A stretch of 64,000 nt of DNA from Calothrix sp. PCC 7716 (GCF_019977735.1 NZ_AP025018.1:3906001-3970000); one strand, 5' to 3'. Shown: positions 23,311 through 31,516, counted from the stretch's first letter. Notes: generated from the sequence alone by a model not told the origin. Numbers and translations: made by a program.

Positions 23311-23340
23311 TTTCGGTAAACATACACTACCTCTCGATTA

Positions 23341-23436
23341 TTGCATATCCATAAATCCATTATTGACTAGGATATCCAGATATGCAATCATTAAAACATA
23401 TGGATATCCATAAGTCCATATATTGCAAATCAGTAT
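23341..23436. promoter_or_regulatory. Operator-like inverted repeats upstream of the RHH gene
   Basis: TTGCATATCC at 23341-23350 faces GATATGCAA at about 23379-23387 as an imperfect 18-base inverted pair. A second palindromic stretch, CATATGGATATCC...TCCATAT, spans about 23397-23420. Repeated GGATATCC cores in the gap between divergent RHH and plus-strand genes are what an autoregulating RHH repressor would bind. The rest of the gap (23437-23566) has a GC-rich stretch at 23461-23520 with no gene. Confidence 0.5.
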
Positions 23437-23566
23437 TGCAGTAGCTCCCTCCTCACATTGCGTCATGCCCCGTGAGGTTTCACCCCCTAATTAGGAGCAA
23501 GCACCCCACACATTGCGGCGCGTGCAGTGGGAATCAACCTAGTACACCTAACCATTAAGGAGAAAA

Positions 23567-23770
23567 ATGCCTAAAGAATATGTAGAAACTTGCCTGTGTA
23601 ACTACTCTTTAGTTCAAGAAGAGGTAGACAAAGGCGAATGTCCAGAATGTGGCAGAAGCGTTTCTAGTTTTAACCAGTCCTGGAACGACTGGGAGGAAAT
23701 GCAGATAGAAAGAGCCGAAAGGGCGGAACGAGCAGAAGAAACAACCACTACTCAACAACCAGCGAGTTAA
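23567..23770 (+). CDS. Small zinc-ribbon-like protein
   Basis: This 67-residue protein has a good ribosome-binding site (AAGGAG, 5 bases before the ATG). Cysteines in ETCLCNY and GECPECGRS could form a zinc site; an acidic/basic Arg-Ala-Glu coil (RAERAERAEE) ends the chain. It opens a tightly packed plus-strand operon running to about 28.8 kb. It probably has a regulatory or adaptor role. Confidence 0.55.
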   Translation: MPKEYVETCLCNYSLVQEEVDKGECPECGRSVSSFNQSWNDWEEMQIERAERAERAEETTTTQQPAS

Positions 23771-23780
23771 AGGAGATTTC

Positions 23781-23984
23781 TTGAAGACCAGTTTCGCACC
23801 TGACGAATTTATTCAAATGCTCGAAAGCATCGGCATCATTATTGACGTGCTAATCAAGTCCAGACAATATCAAGAACTCACAAATGATGAGGATTATGGG
23901 GATTATGATTTTACGTTGGTTGACGCAAAAGAAGCTGTAGAGCAATGTGCAGTAGCTTTTGAGGAGATGCAAGCTAAAAAATAG
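23781..23984 (+). CDS. Small acidic element protein (TTG start)
   Basis: This 67-residue protein starts at TTG 23781; AAAGGAG lies 6 bases upstream and no better ATG exists. The product is acidic and helical (DEFIQMLESIGIIIDVLIKS, AKEAVEQCAVAFEEMQAKK). Its stop overlaps the GTG of the next gene by one base. No family was recognised. Confidence 0.5.
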   Translation: MKTSFAPDEFIQMLESIGIIIDVLIKSRQYQELTNDEDYGDYDFTLVDAKEAVEQCAVAFEEMQAKK

Positions 23985-24442
23985 TGGAAACTTACACAAC
24001 CCAACAAGCAGCAGAAATAACGGGTATTCCCATTGGGACTATTCGTAGTTGGATGGGTCGCTGTCCTGGTTTATTCAAACAAAACATACATTTTGTAATT
24101 GAAGAATCTGGACGCAAAATGTGGACACCAACGGGCATCGAATTTCTTAAAACTCGACCTGCTACCAACAAATCCACAGAACCAACCAACGATGATGACG
24201 ACAGCGGCACAGAAGCTGATTTCTCTGATTTTCTAGAACCAATTTTGGAGGCTGCCTCTAAACAACTCGCTCACCAATTTTGGCGGGAACTCCCAGTACG
24301 AACGCTGCAACGCATCCAACAAATGCGTATTGCCCCTACTGTTGAAGAAAGGGAACTAATGCAGCAATCTGTGGATGATTCCCTAAGAATTGGTACCTTT
24401 GAACTTGCGCCAACCTATATTCGAGGTTTGCCCAATGAATGA
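23984..24442 (+). CDS. MerR/excisionase-like HTH protein (GTG start)
   Basis: This 152-residue protein starts at GTG 23984, overlapping the preceding stop. The N-terminal 50 residues look like a MerR- or Xis-type winged HTH (YTTQQAAEITGIPIGTIRSW, then FVIEESGRKMWTPTGIEFLK). The acidic linker DDDDSGTEADFSD follows, then a helical C-terminal part. Such proteins direct excision or regulate element genes. It overlaps the following gene by 8 bases. Confidence 0.65.
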   Translation: METYTTQQAAEITGIPIGTIRSWMGRCPGLFKQNIHFVIEESGRKMWTPTGIEFLKTRPATNKSTEPTNDDDDSGTEADFSDFLEPILEAASKQLAHQFWRELPVRTLQRIQQMRIAPTVEERELMQQSVDDSLRIGTFELAPTYIRGLPNE

Positions 24443-24698
24443 ACCAAAGCAACAAGAATCACGAGTAGTAGTACCCTTCACAGGTTACTTACATCACTCA
24501 CCACCTACGGAAACTAGTCCCCAAAAGCAAACAACAACGCCATATATCACAATTGCAGCGTTGTTGTTTGTGGCCGGACTAGCGTTAGGCGCCATCAGCG
24601 TTAATTCCTCTACCGAATCACAGATGAAAGAATTGAACGTCAAAGTGGAGACGCAAGCTAAACAGCTTTCTACTATCAAAAAAACCGTTTGTAACTAG
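24435..24698 (+). CDS. Single-span membrane protein with coiled-coil end
   Basis: The ATG at 24435 (MNEPKQQESRVVVPFTGYLH) gives 87 residues. A cytoplasmic Pro/Thr-rich segment precedes one membrane helix (ITIAALLFVAGLALGAISV, about 45-63) and a Gln/Lys heptad tail (MKELNVKVETQAKQLSTIKK). It overlaps the preceding gene by 8 bases. Its layout mirrors the small membrane-coil protein at 12516. No family known. Confidence 0.5.
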   Translation: MNEPKQQESRVVVPFTGYLHHSPPTETSPQKQTTTPYITIAALLFVAGLALGAISVNSSTESQMKELNVKVETQAKQLSTIKKTVCN

Positions 24699-24701
24699 CG
24701 T

Positions 24702-25214
24702 ATGGGAATTTTAGCAAGAATCACCGAAAAAGTTAAGGGTAGTAAAGACAGCAACCAGTCCTCGCTAACGTCTGGTGGCCACAACATTGACCACAACAGC
24801 GTTTTAGCTCCAACTGACCCAACTGTTATTAACCCTAATAACCCAGGAACTTGGGAAAGTATACGCACGGCGCCAATTATCGAAAAGCCGCGATACTTTA
24901 CTAAACAAGAAGCTGATGCTTGTAAAAAAATCGCTACTCAGAAAACTGAGGAAGCAAGACAAGCGAAACGTGCTTACAAGTCGCTATCCAAAATCGAAAA
25001 AGCTGATGCAACAGTTCACAAATCACATCGTAAATATCAAGGCAGTGTGGCTGATAACGAACTAACTAAACTACGTTCTAACGCTCGTTTAGGTAGAAAA
25101 TTACACGCCCAACGCCCTGAGTATGTGCGGATGAGTGAAGGATTGCAGCGTGCCGATGAGTCGGCACAGAGGCGTATTGATGAACTAAAAAGCAAGGTTA
25201 AGGAGGCTTACTAA
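24702..25214 (+). CDS. Unrecognised charged helical element protein
   Basis: This 170-residue protein has a Ser/Asn/Pro-rich first part (about 10-65). A basic, helical second part follows (KKIATQKTEEARQAKRAYKS, HRKYQGSVADNELTKLRSNA, ending ADESAQRRIDELKSKVKEAY). The coil-like Lys/Ala/Glu spacing suggests a structural or DNA-coating protein. It lies 3 bases after the previous gene and 2 bases before the next, within the same operon. No family was recognised. Confidence 0.5.
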   Translation: MGILARITEKVKGSKDSNQSSLTSGGHNIDHNSVLAPTDPTVINPNNPGTWESIRTAPIIEKPRYFTKQEADACKKIATQKTEEARQAKRAYKSLSKIEKADATVHKSHRKYQGSVADNELTKLRSNARLGRKLHAQRPEYVRMSEGLQRADESAQRRIDELKSKVKEAY

Positions 25215-25216
25215 AA

Positions 25217-25486
25217 ATGGCAAAGGTGATGTACCTTTTTAGCTGCTTCCTGCTGGGGTGCATCACCTCTTCAAGTGTTGCCTACCTCAGTTCGTTACAT
25301 GTTTCGCTTTCAAAAGTTACAGCAGCAATATATATAGTATTGTTCGCTGTTTGGGCGTTAAGTTGGCTTGCTGATGATGCGATAGCCCCTTATCTAAAAC
25401 TTAAACAACACGACTACTACGGACTATTAATAGCGGTTGGTATTGCGCTTGTAACAGGAGGTGCAATGCAATGGTTACTTGGGTAA
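25217..25486 (+). CDS. Small three-helix membrane protein
   Basis: This 89-residue protein has three predicted membrane helices: FSCFLLGCITSSSVAYLSSL (about 8-27), VTAAIYIVLFAVWALSWLA (about 34-53) and LLIAVGIALVTGGAMQWLL (about 69-88). It has no signal peptide or conserved motif. It overlaps the next gene by 16 bases. Such size and topology occur in phage holins and plasmid transfer or membrane proteins, and here it may anchor the following soluble protein. Confidence 0.5.
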   Translation: MAKVMYLFSCFLLGCITSSSVAYLSSLHVSLSKVTAAIYIVLFAVWALSWLADDAIAPYLKLKQHDYYGLLIAVGIALVTGGAMQWLLG

Positions 25487-26010
25487 GAGCTAACACATTG
25501 CTCGGTGTTGCGGCGGTTGCTTGGCTAGTCGCACTTGCCCCTGCTGGCAAAGTTGGTAAAGGAATTGCTCACGTTGTAGCGCTTACTTCTGCTATTGAAT
25601 CAGTGCGCTACAGCAGGAAACTTGTACTACAGCAAACTAGATTTGCAGCAATGCGTTTGATGAATACCGAGCTTGAACAAATTGATTTGACGCTGCAAAC
25701 CCGCGCGCAAGAGCAAGTATTGCAAGAAATGTACGGCTTACAGTCAACTTACAGCCCGGAAGTAAGGGAGGAGCTAGAGGAGTCGCTAGAACACCTAGTC
25801 AACGAGCCTGCTGCAAAACATGACCACGAAACTTCCGCTTACACTTCCCAGAAACTGCTATATACAGCAGTTAAAAAATTATTGGAAACTGGGAAGTCGG
25901 AAACCTACATAATTGAAGAAGTGCTGCACATGGGAGGCAGAAAGTTTTCAGAAGGTAGCAAGTTATTGAGAGAATTATTGCAATTAGGGGAAGATAAGGG
26001 CTGGCAATGA
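25471..26010 (+). CDS. Membrane-anchored helical element protein
   Basis: This 179-residue protein has an N-terminal hydrophobic stretch (LLGVAAVAWLVALAPAGKVG) followed by long helices (YSRKLVLQQTRFAAMRLMNT, LEESLEHLVNEPAAKHDHET). The C-terminal segment (KKLLETGKSETYIIEEVLHM, then GGRKFSEGSKLLRELLQLG) looks like a winged-helix element found in cyanobacterial replication-type proteins, but this is weak. It is coupled to both neighbours by overlaps (16 and 4 bases). Confidence 0.5.
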   Translation: MVTWVRANTLLGVAAVAWLVALAPAGKVGKGIAHVVALTSAIESVRYSRKLVLQQTRFAAMRLMNTELEQIDLTLQTRAQEQVLQEMYGLQSTYSPEVREELEESLEHLVNEPAAKHDHETSAYTSQKLLYTAVKKLLETGKSETYIIEEVLHMGGRKFSEGSKLLRELLQLGEDKGWQ

Positions 26011-26297
26011 AATCACCAATACAACAAGCTAAAGAGCATATTCTAAAGGTACTCAGGAGTGCTGAACGGGACATTAAGCACATAATCTATCCGTGCTTGC
26101 CTCAAGATTTGGCTGATTATCGAAGCGCGCTTGAACTGATAGAAGTACAGCGGGAATTTAACCTTCGCGGCATTACTGCGAGTGCCGAACTGCATACAAA
26201 ATATGAAAGCAGAAAACCGAAAATAGTAATAGCAACTTATGAGGATGTTATAAACGGAAACCTTGATAACTACTTAAAGCAACGAGAAATGTATTAG
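26007..26297 (+). CDS. Unrecognised small helical protein
   Basis: This 96-residue, basic helical protein (QQAKEHILKVLRSAERDIKH, RSALELIEVQREFNLRGITA) overlaps the upstream stop (ATGA) and lies 3 bases before the zinc-ribbon gene. It has no membrane segment or recognised motif. The charge and context fit a nucleic-acid-associated accessory protein, but this is a guess from composition only. Confidence 0.45.
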   Translation: MKSPIQQAKEHILKVLRSAERDIKHIIYPCLPQDLADYRSALELIEVQREFNLRGITASAELHTKYESRKPKIVIATYEDVINGNLDNYLKQREMY

Positions 26298-26300
26298 TCC

Positions 26301-26546
26301 ATGAGTATTAAACTTAGAGAAGATACAACACCCGCAACGTGCCAAAAATGCGGCGCGTCTAACGTCATTTTTGATGGCGAATATGGTTATTACAAATGCA
26401 AAACTTGCGGGGACTATTGGGCATTTGATAAAGACGACCCGGACTACCAAGAACACGCGGATATATGCCCTAGCTGTGGCTACGATAACGATTACCCGCG
26501 CGTTGTTGAAACTAGAGAGTGCTTGAGATGTGGCTATGAGTGGTAA
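26301..26546 (+). CDS. Double zinc-ribbon protein
   Basis: This 81-residue protein has four cysteine pairs in order: CQKCG, CKTCG, CPSCG and CLRCG, enough for two zinc ribbons. The spacers are acidic (DKDDPDYQEHAD). Zinc ribbons of this type occur in small transcription or nucleic-acid-binding proteins. It overlaps the next small cysteine-rich gene by 17 bases, suggesting a functional pair. Confidence 0.6.
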   Translation: MSIKLREDTTPATCQKCGASNVIFDGEYGYYKCKTCGDYWAFDKDDPDYQEHADICPSCGYDNDYPRVVETRECLRCGYEW

Positions 26547-26730
26547 TAAAGAATTTAAAAAGGGTTACTACCTATGCCCAATATGTAGTAGAAAAACTCT
26601 TCATGATTGGGTTTGTCCTTGGGACGTTCAAATGTTTGAAACTCTCCCAGACAATACACCAATACCTGACGATATTTTTGTTTGCTTGAATTGCAATAAA
26701 TGGGATATTGACGAAAATGATGAAACCTAG
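26530..26730 (+). CDS. Small zinc-ribbon-like protein
   Basis: This 66-residue protein begins MAMSGNKEFKKGYYLCPICS. Cysteine pairs CPIC and CLNC, separated by about 35 residues with HDWVCPWDVQ between, could bind one zinc. It overlaps both neighbours, in keeping with the operon's compact style. Likely an adaptor or nucleic-acid-binding protein; no family was recognised. Confidence 0.5.
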   Translation: MAMSGNKEFKKGYYLCPICSRKTLHDWVCPWDVQMFETLPDNTPIPDDIFVCLNCNKWDIDENDET

Positions 26731-27070
26731 ATTTTGGGTTGATGCAATGGAAAAAAATCCGATTCCAAATTTTTATAAACCGCCTATGGGTGTTCCTTTG
26801 TATTGGAGGGACGAACAAAGCGGACAATTAGAAAATGCAATATTCGCTTATTTTGAATTTGTCACTAAACAAACTTCTCAACCTCCAAATGAAACTCAAA
26901 TTTTCCTCATCCGTTACTATTTCGAGCATTACATCATGGCGCCATGCTGGCAGGAAGATGAAAATGGTACTCTTCTTAAGTTAAGAGCAGAAACTAAAAA
27001 TATAAATTCGGTTGATGCTATTTCCGCTTGGTTAACTCTTGCATCTGAAATAGCACTTGACCCATTGTAA
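26717..27070 (+). CDS. Unrecognised element protein
   Basis: The ATG at 26717 (MMKPRFWVDAMEKNPIPNFY) gives 117 residues; a TTG three codons upstream is an alternative. The sequence has aromatic-rich turns (KPPMGVPLYWRDEQSG) and helices (LENAIFAYFEFVTKQTSQ, VDAISAWLTLASEIAL). A YYFEHYIMAPCWQ segment is the most distinctive part. It is the last small gene before the structured gap and the IS110-like gene. No family was recognised. Confidence 0.45.
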   Translation: MMKPRFWVDAMEKNPIPNFYKPPMGVPLYWRDEQSGQLENAIFAYFEFVTKQTSQPPNETQIFLIRYYFEHYIMAPCWQEDENGTLLKLRAETKNINSVDAISAWLTLASEIALDPL

Positions 27071-27334
27071 TCGCCTGACGAGCCGGATTGACCCGCCGGC
27101 GAAACACTGCCCTCGTTGGTAGTGTAGCGACTTGGGTGACTAAGGCGCCAGTATCAATAAAAGTAATTTAGGGCTTTTAAGAAGAAACAAGCGCAAGCTT
27201 TTATAATTTCGCAAGCTCGGTTACTTGTTAATACTGTTATCCTGCTGCCTTGAGAGTGAATTAAGCTCTGCACGGGCTTTTTTGCGGTTCGCAGGCATTT
27301 TTGCAGGGTTATTCAATTCGACCGTAACACCCGC
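27071..27334 (+). ncRNA. Structured gap upstream of the IS110-like gene (candidate guide/bridge-type RNA)
   Basis: This is the only sizeable gap in the plus-strand operon: 264 bases directly before a DEDD recombinase gene, richer in GC than its surroundings at its start. Possible helices include GCCGG with CCGGC (about 27081-27100), ACACTGCC with GGTAGTGT (27104-27111, 27118-27125) and TGCGGTTCGCA (about 27283-27293). IS110-type elements carry a bridge RNA in the non-coding end upstream of the gene. No promoter was fixed, and RNA identity is not shown. Confidence 0.35.
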
Positions 27335-28546
27335 ATGAAAAACACAATTAGAGTATTGGGACTTGATGTAAGCAAGTCTTCAGTTTCCGCATGTCTTCTT
27401 TTGGAGAAGCCTGACGAACCACGTCAATTTTATTACAATTACAACTTTTTAAAGTTATTTGCCGACAAAGAAGGTATAAAAACATTACTTGAATTAAGAC
27501 CGGATGTTGTACTGCTTGAACCAACAGGAACTAACTACAGCCGTATTTGGAAAGAACATCTAGAAAAAGTTGGCATAAAAGTATTGCACGTTGGACACAA
27601 GGAATTACGGAATTATAGGGCTTACCACCTGGGATTACCGGATAAAGATGATAATGCTGATTCGCTTGCGTTGGCTTGTTACTGGTTTGACTATAATCAC
27701 CTCTCTAACCGATTTGTTGCCAATCTCAACTCTCAAATTATTCGCGTTCGGGAATTGGTACTACGGCTAGAACATTTAAACAGGATTCAATCACCGATAA
27801 TTAACCGATTACGCCAGGATTTAGCGTGGCAGTTTCCAGAAGCTGCATTAATTACCTCAAAACGGGGTAAAGACGGTTTAACTCCTTTACTGTGGGGATG
27901 GATTGCTAAATTACGCGACTCTAGAAAGTATGATGCTTTTTACAAAAGAAGTATAGGGCTTGGCTTAGAACAATCCACAAGAGACCGCGCGCTTCTTCTA
28001 TGTAACCTACAACAGCAAGAATTTACCGTAGAAAGCGAACTTCAACAGCTATTATCAGAGGCTTGCTTTGTACCTTACTACAAAGTTTTCAACAAATTCT
28101 GTTTTGGTTCTCGGTTGTCATCAATTCTTATTGCTCACATTTACCCGTTAGAAATTTTCCTCAAGGATGGTAAGCCAGAAATTAAAATTTGTCGTGGACG
28201 TATTTCAGGTAAACCAACTAAACACCATATATCGCTACGGAAATTTCAAAAAACTTTAGGCATGGCGCCATCTCAGGAACAGTCAGGAGATAAAAGGGCA
28301 GTCAAGGCTAACAATGGCTCTAAATTGTGTAGAAAAGCTTTGTGGCAATGGGTATTTGCAACGTTGGAGCCAAGAAAAAGAAAAGTTAAAAACGAAATAA
28401 TCAATACTCTTTGCACCTACTTGGATGCCGAAAAAGCGAGCGGCAAGCCAGTTCAATTAATTCGTTCTCGTGTCGCTGCTCGCGCTGTCAAACTATTGTT
28501 TCGTGAATTAGTAAAAGAATTAAATGATGCAAATTCTACCGACTGA
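27335..28546 (+). CDS. IS110-like DEDD recombinase/transposase
   Basis: This 403-residue protein has an N-terminal RuvC-like DEDD domain: VLGLDVSKSS (Asp about 11), VLLEPTGTNY (Glu about 60) and the final Asp pair in DKDDNADSLALA (about 105-112). The middle is helical with no inserted stop. The C-terminal Tnp20-like part carries LGMAPSQEQSGDKRAVKANN and KLCRKALWQWVF, where IS110 proteins hold a catalytic serine (S-x-x-SGDK region, about 310). It appears intact. Unlike a stand-alone insertion sequence, it sits at the end of a compact element operon and overlaps the next gene by about 20 bases. It may be domesticated. Confidence 0.7.
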   Translation: MKNTIRVLGLDVSKSSVSACLLLEKPDEPRQFYYNYNFLKLFADKEGIKTLLELRPDVVLLEPTGTNYSRIWKEHLEKVGIKVLHVGHKELRNYRAYHLGLPDKDDNADSLALACYWFDYNHLSNRFVANLNSQIIRVRELVLRLEHLNRIQSPIINRLRQDLAWQFPEAALITSKRGKDGLTPLLWGWIAKLRDSRKYDAFYKRSIGLGLEQSTRDRALLLCNLQQQEFTVESELQQLLSEACFVPYYKVFNKFCFGSRLSSILIAHIYPLEIFLKDGKPEIKICRGRISGKPTKHHISLRKFQKTLGMAPSQEQSGDKRAVKANNGSKLCRKALWQWVFATLEPRKRKVKNEIINTLCTYLDAEKASGKPVQLIRSRVAARAVKLLFRELVKELNDANSTD

Positions 28547-28757
28547 TGTTACTTTTACCATGTCTCGCAATGCTGGTGAGGGGTGCTTATGTTCAAGATG
28601 CTTACTACCAATTATTAGTGAGGCGCCAGTAAAAGTCATCCCTACAAACATTAAAAACCTGCCAAGCGGAAATTATGAATTTCGCTATCACCAAAAATGC
28701 TTAAAACCCCTTAATAAAGGGGGCTGGGGAGAAAATTACAAAAACTTACCGTATTAA
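28527..28757 (+). CDS. Small zinc-finger-like protein with repeat-derived tail
   Basis: This 76-residue protein (MQILPTDVTFTMSRNAGEGC) has CLCSRCLLP and RYHQKCLKP, a Cys4/His treble-clef-like arrangement (C-x-C-x2-C, H-x2-C). The last 16 residues (PLNKGGWGENYKNLPY) look like a translation of a common interspersed repeat, so the natural end may be earlier. It overlaps the recombinase gene. The gap 28758-28887 contains one GGCGCC and no gene. Confidence 0.45.
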   Translation: MQILPTDVTFTMSRNAGEGCLCSRCLLPIISEAPVKVIPTNIKNLPSGNYEFRYHQKCLKPLNKGGWGENYKNLPY

Positions 28758-28887
28758 TTTTACTTTAGTAGCATGACTCACGTGAGGGAAAACGTTTTCT
28801 TAGAGTGAAATTATAAAGTTAAATCTTGGCGCCAAACAATCTCGTCAATATAGAGAAACATAAGCACGAGTGCAAAGGTGAAGCATT

Positions 28888-30144
28888 ATGTCAAATAATC
28901 ACAACCATCCCAGAGACTTCGACTCGGTACTAGGTGGGAACTTTCCACCCCCAATAGATAGCGTAGTGCTAGGTGGAGTCGAGGGTATAAAGCGTCGTTT
29001 ATCGAACCCAGTAGTAAAAACGCGAGTTGTCGCACTACTAGAAGCGCTCAACTACGGAGAAGAAGGGTTAGATTTAGTAATTCAAAGTCTACGCGATGAA
29101 TCTAGTTTAGTACGGCGCCTTGCATATAAAATACTAACTCGTAGCACGGCGCCGAATATTCAACAAGCGTTACAAGCATATAAACCGTGGGTATTGGCAG
29201 AACGCTTACCACGAAACAAAAATCAGCAAATGTTTGCAAACCGCAAAATGGTAGACTTTGATCCAGCTACAGGTATAGCAGACCCTATAAATAATGCTTA
29301 TGCACTTCGCTGCGAGTATGACTCATCTCATGATGAAAAGAATATGGCAGAAAAAGTCACCGAATTATCGAATGACCCAAATGCAGGAAAATTAGAAGCA
29401 TTGGTCATTGGTATGTGGAACGAACCGTATGAAAATAGTTCCAGCAGTATTATAGATGCTTTAGTAGAAGCAAAAAATCGCTTTACAAATCTTAAAGCAC
29501 TTTTTATTGGTGACATGACTGGTGAAGACTGTGAAATATCTTGGATAATACAAAGCGATATTAGTCCAATACTGCGTGCGTATCCTAATTTAGAAATATT
29601 GCAAGTTAAAGGAGGAACACATTTAGCATTTAACCCTCCTATACGCCATGATAACTTGAAAGCACTAATTGTAGAAACAGGTGGATTAAGTCGAGTTACT
29701 GTAGATGAAATATGTACGATGAATTTACCAGCGTTAGAACATTTAGAAATATGGTTTGGTAGTGCCAACTATGGTGGAGACACTTGGATAGAAAATGTTA
29801 AGCCAATTTTAGAAGATTTAATCTTTCCTAATTTGAATTATTTGGGGTTATGTAACAGCGAATTTACTGATGAAATAGCTCATGCTATTGTATATTCTTC
29901 CTTACTCGACTCTATAAGTATACTTGACTTGTCAATGGGAACGTTAGGAAATGATGCAGCACAAGTTTTACTTGATTGTCCAAAAATCAATAATCTTGAC
30001 ATGTTAAATTTAGATGATAATTTTTTGTCTACGGAAACACTCAAAAAGTTTTTCAAGCTTGATGTGGAAGTTTTTTCAGAAGAACAAAAGGAAGAAGACG
30101 AAGATTATTACATTAATGGTCGCTATTGTTCAGTAGCTGAGTAA
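28888..30144 (+). CDS. STM4015-like leucine-rich-repeat protein with HEAT-like N-terminus
   Basis: This is a 418-residue protein. Residues about 28-90 form HEAT-like helical repeats (VKTRVVALLEALNYGEEGLD, ESSLVRRLAYKILTRS). From about 150 the chain has leucine-rich repeats typical of the STM4015 group (FTNLKALFIGDMTG, YPNLEILQVKGGTH, PALEHLEIWFGSANYGGDTW, FPNLNYLGLCNSEF). LRR proteins of this group bind partners rather than catalyse. No partner gene of the STM401x type lies beside it. It stands just outside the element and has its own short leader. Cytoplasmic; precise role unknown. Confidence 0.75.
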   Translation: MSNNHNHPRDFDSVLGGNFPPPIDSVVLGGVEGIKRRLSNPVVKTRVVALLEALNYGEEGLDLVIQSLRDESSLVRRLAYKILTRSTAPNIQQALQAYKPWVLAERLPRNKNQQMFANRKMVDFDPATGIADPINNAYALRCEYDSSHDEKNMAEKVTELSNDPNAGKLEALVIGMWNEPYENSSSSIIDALVEAKNRFTNLKALFIGDMTGEDCEISWIIQSDISPILRAYPNLEILQVKGGTHLAFNPPIRHDNLKALIVETGGLSRVTVDEICTMNLPALEHLEIWFGSANYGGDTWIENVKPILEDLIFPNLNYLGLCNSEFTDEIAHAIVYSSLLDSISILDLSMGTLGNDAAQVLLDCPKINNLDMLNLDDNFLSTETLKKFFKLDVEVFSEEQKEEDEDYYINGRYCSVAE

Positions 30145-30403
30145 ACTCATACGACCTCTCTCTTCTTTATGGGAGAGAGTAATGGATATAAAATTAATAT
30201 TAAGCTAAGTTCGTTATTTATTTGCATCACTTTTGTTTTAAAATACGCATCGAACAACTGTGTCTCACACCATACGGTGAAAAAACTATATGAACTAAAT
30301 TGTTGTCTTATTGCTGATAAACAAGAAGATGATTTTGAGCAAGGATGTGGAAAGTCCCGTTAATATGCACTTCATAAATAATACAACTAACTTGCACTCA
30401 TTT

Positions 30404-30467
30404 CTTGTGGGGTGGGCATCCTTGCCCGCCTTATGTTTGAAACGGGCAGGGATGCCCATTCCACAAG
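30404..30467. repeat. 64-bp interspersed inverted repeat
   Basis: CTTGTGG...GGGCATCC...TGCCCG at 30404-30428 is inverted by CGGGCAGGGATGCCC...CCACAAG at 30443-30467. The right half matches the single unit at 9608-9632. The gap 30145-30615 otherwise has no gene; the short open frame at 30169-30363 has no coding look. Confidence 0.75.
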
Positions 30468-30615
30468 AGATTAATAATTAAATTTGGTAAAAACTGCTAA
30501 TCATAAAATGAACAACCCTAACCAACCCACAAACGTCTCTACATAAATAAAAACCCAGCCTCTTTAGTAGAGACTAGGCGCCACATACATATTATTCAAA
30601 CAATTGCAGGAAGGA

Positions 30616-31044
30616 TTATGCAGAAATTTCCCCAAGGTTAACTTTGACTACCTTATTCTTTTCAGCTTCAGACTTAGGTAGGGTTAAATTTAAAATACCA
30701 TCTTTGTATTCAGCGGTTACGGCAGTATTTTGGATGCGCGCGCGTAAGGGGATTACACGTTGGAACTTACCGTAGTAAAATTCGCTTCTAACTTTACCGT
30801 TTTCATCAGTAAGAGTTTCTGTTTTGCGTTCAGCTACCACTTTGACTGCATTTTCGGTTACTTCGATATCTACATCTTTAGCTTCAACACCAGGTAGTTC
30901 TAGTTTTAGATGTACTGCTTCATCAGTTTCATACAGTTCAGCAGCAGGATATCTAAATGTTGGCGCCTGAAGTTCTTCAAATAATGAATCTAGTTGGCGA
31001 GTCATTGCGCTCATTTCGTTCCAGGGATTGTAACGTGCTAACAT
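30616..31044 (-). CDS. hspA: Small heat-shock protein, Hsp20/alpha-crystallin family
   Basis: This 142-residue protein starts MLARYNPWNEMSAMTRQLDS. The short N-terminal arm is followed by the alpha-crystallin domain (about 33-128) with VHLKLELPGVEAKDVDIEV and the closing AEYKDGILNLTLPK that defines the family. The C-terminal tail KVVKVNLGEISA has a VKV-x-like anchoring motif. It holds unfolding proteins in a refoldable state during heat or light stress. A good AAAAGGAG site lies 9 bases before the ATG (minus strand, about 31054-31061). It has no CIRCE-like element that I could see, and stands alone. Confidence 0.9.
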   Translation of the reverse strand: MLARYNPWNEMSAMTRQLDSLFEELQAPTFRYPAAELYETDEAVHLKLELPGVEAKDVDIEVTENAVKVVAERKTETLTDENGKVRSEFYYGKFQRVIPLRARIQNTAVTAEYKDGILNLTLPKSEAEKNKVVKVNLGEISA

Positions 31045-31483
31045 TTTGTGTTGCTCCTTTTCAATATTATTAATTAATTAGTTCGGTTTATTGTTTCGTA
31101 TGTCCTTATATTAATGGAGCTTCAAAAGGTTGAAAATACGGTTAGCATCACTTTTCTATTTATGAAAACCGAATCTTATTTACTAGATGTTTATTAGTAG
31201 TGTAAATACGAAAAATTTAGGTACGGTTAACCTAACAAGTGATTGTACTTCATATCATGGGAGCATTTTAAAGTTCCAGCGTAACTCACATCTTGCACAT
31301 CTAAGTATAAATTACTAATTAAAAATATATATGTTGTTAATATTACTACTGTCTGTTATTAGTTCATTTTAATGCACTTAAGCTTTTAGCCAATAGCTTA
31401 CAGCTATTGACGGGTATGAAGTAATCGCATAATTAGTAAATAATATTACATGTAATTATAGAGATACAAGCTTTCAGGTAACA

Positions 31484-31516
31484 AGATTCCCGACCTCTTG
31501 AAGAAGCCGGGAATCT
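31484..31516 (-). terminator. Hairpin downstream of the large nuclease gene
   Basis: AGATTCCCG at 31484-31492 pairs with CGGGAATCT at 31508-31516, with one extra mismatched pair inside. It lies 50 bases past the nuclease stop at 31567. The remaining gap 31045-31483 is AT-rich leader of the heat-shock gene; no gene seen. Confidence 0.65.

Noticed and set aside
22976-23323. Independent 115-codon frame beginning at ATG 23323
   Set aside because: Its first 65 codons overlap the RHH domain and look unnatural; only the last 46 codons look real and are better explained as a -1 extension.
27071-27150. tRNA-like cloverleaf in the GC-rich start of the gap
   Set aside because: I could not fit acceptor, anticodon and T arms with the conserved bases; hairpins are present but not a tRNA.
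30169-30363. 64-codon frame after the LRR gene
   Set aside because: Low-complexity, cysteine- and isoleucine-rich composition; no ribosome-binding site; overlaps repeat DNA.
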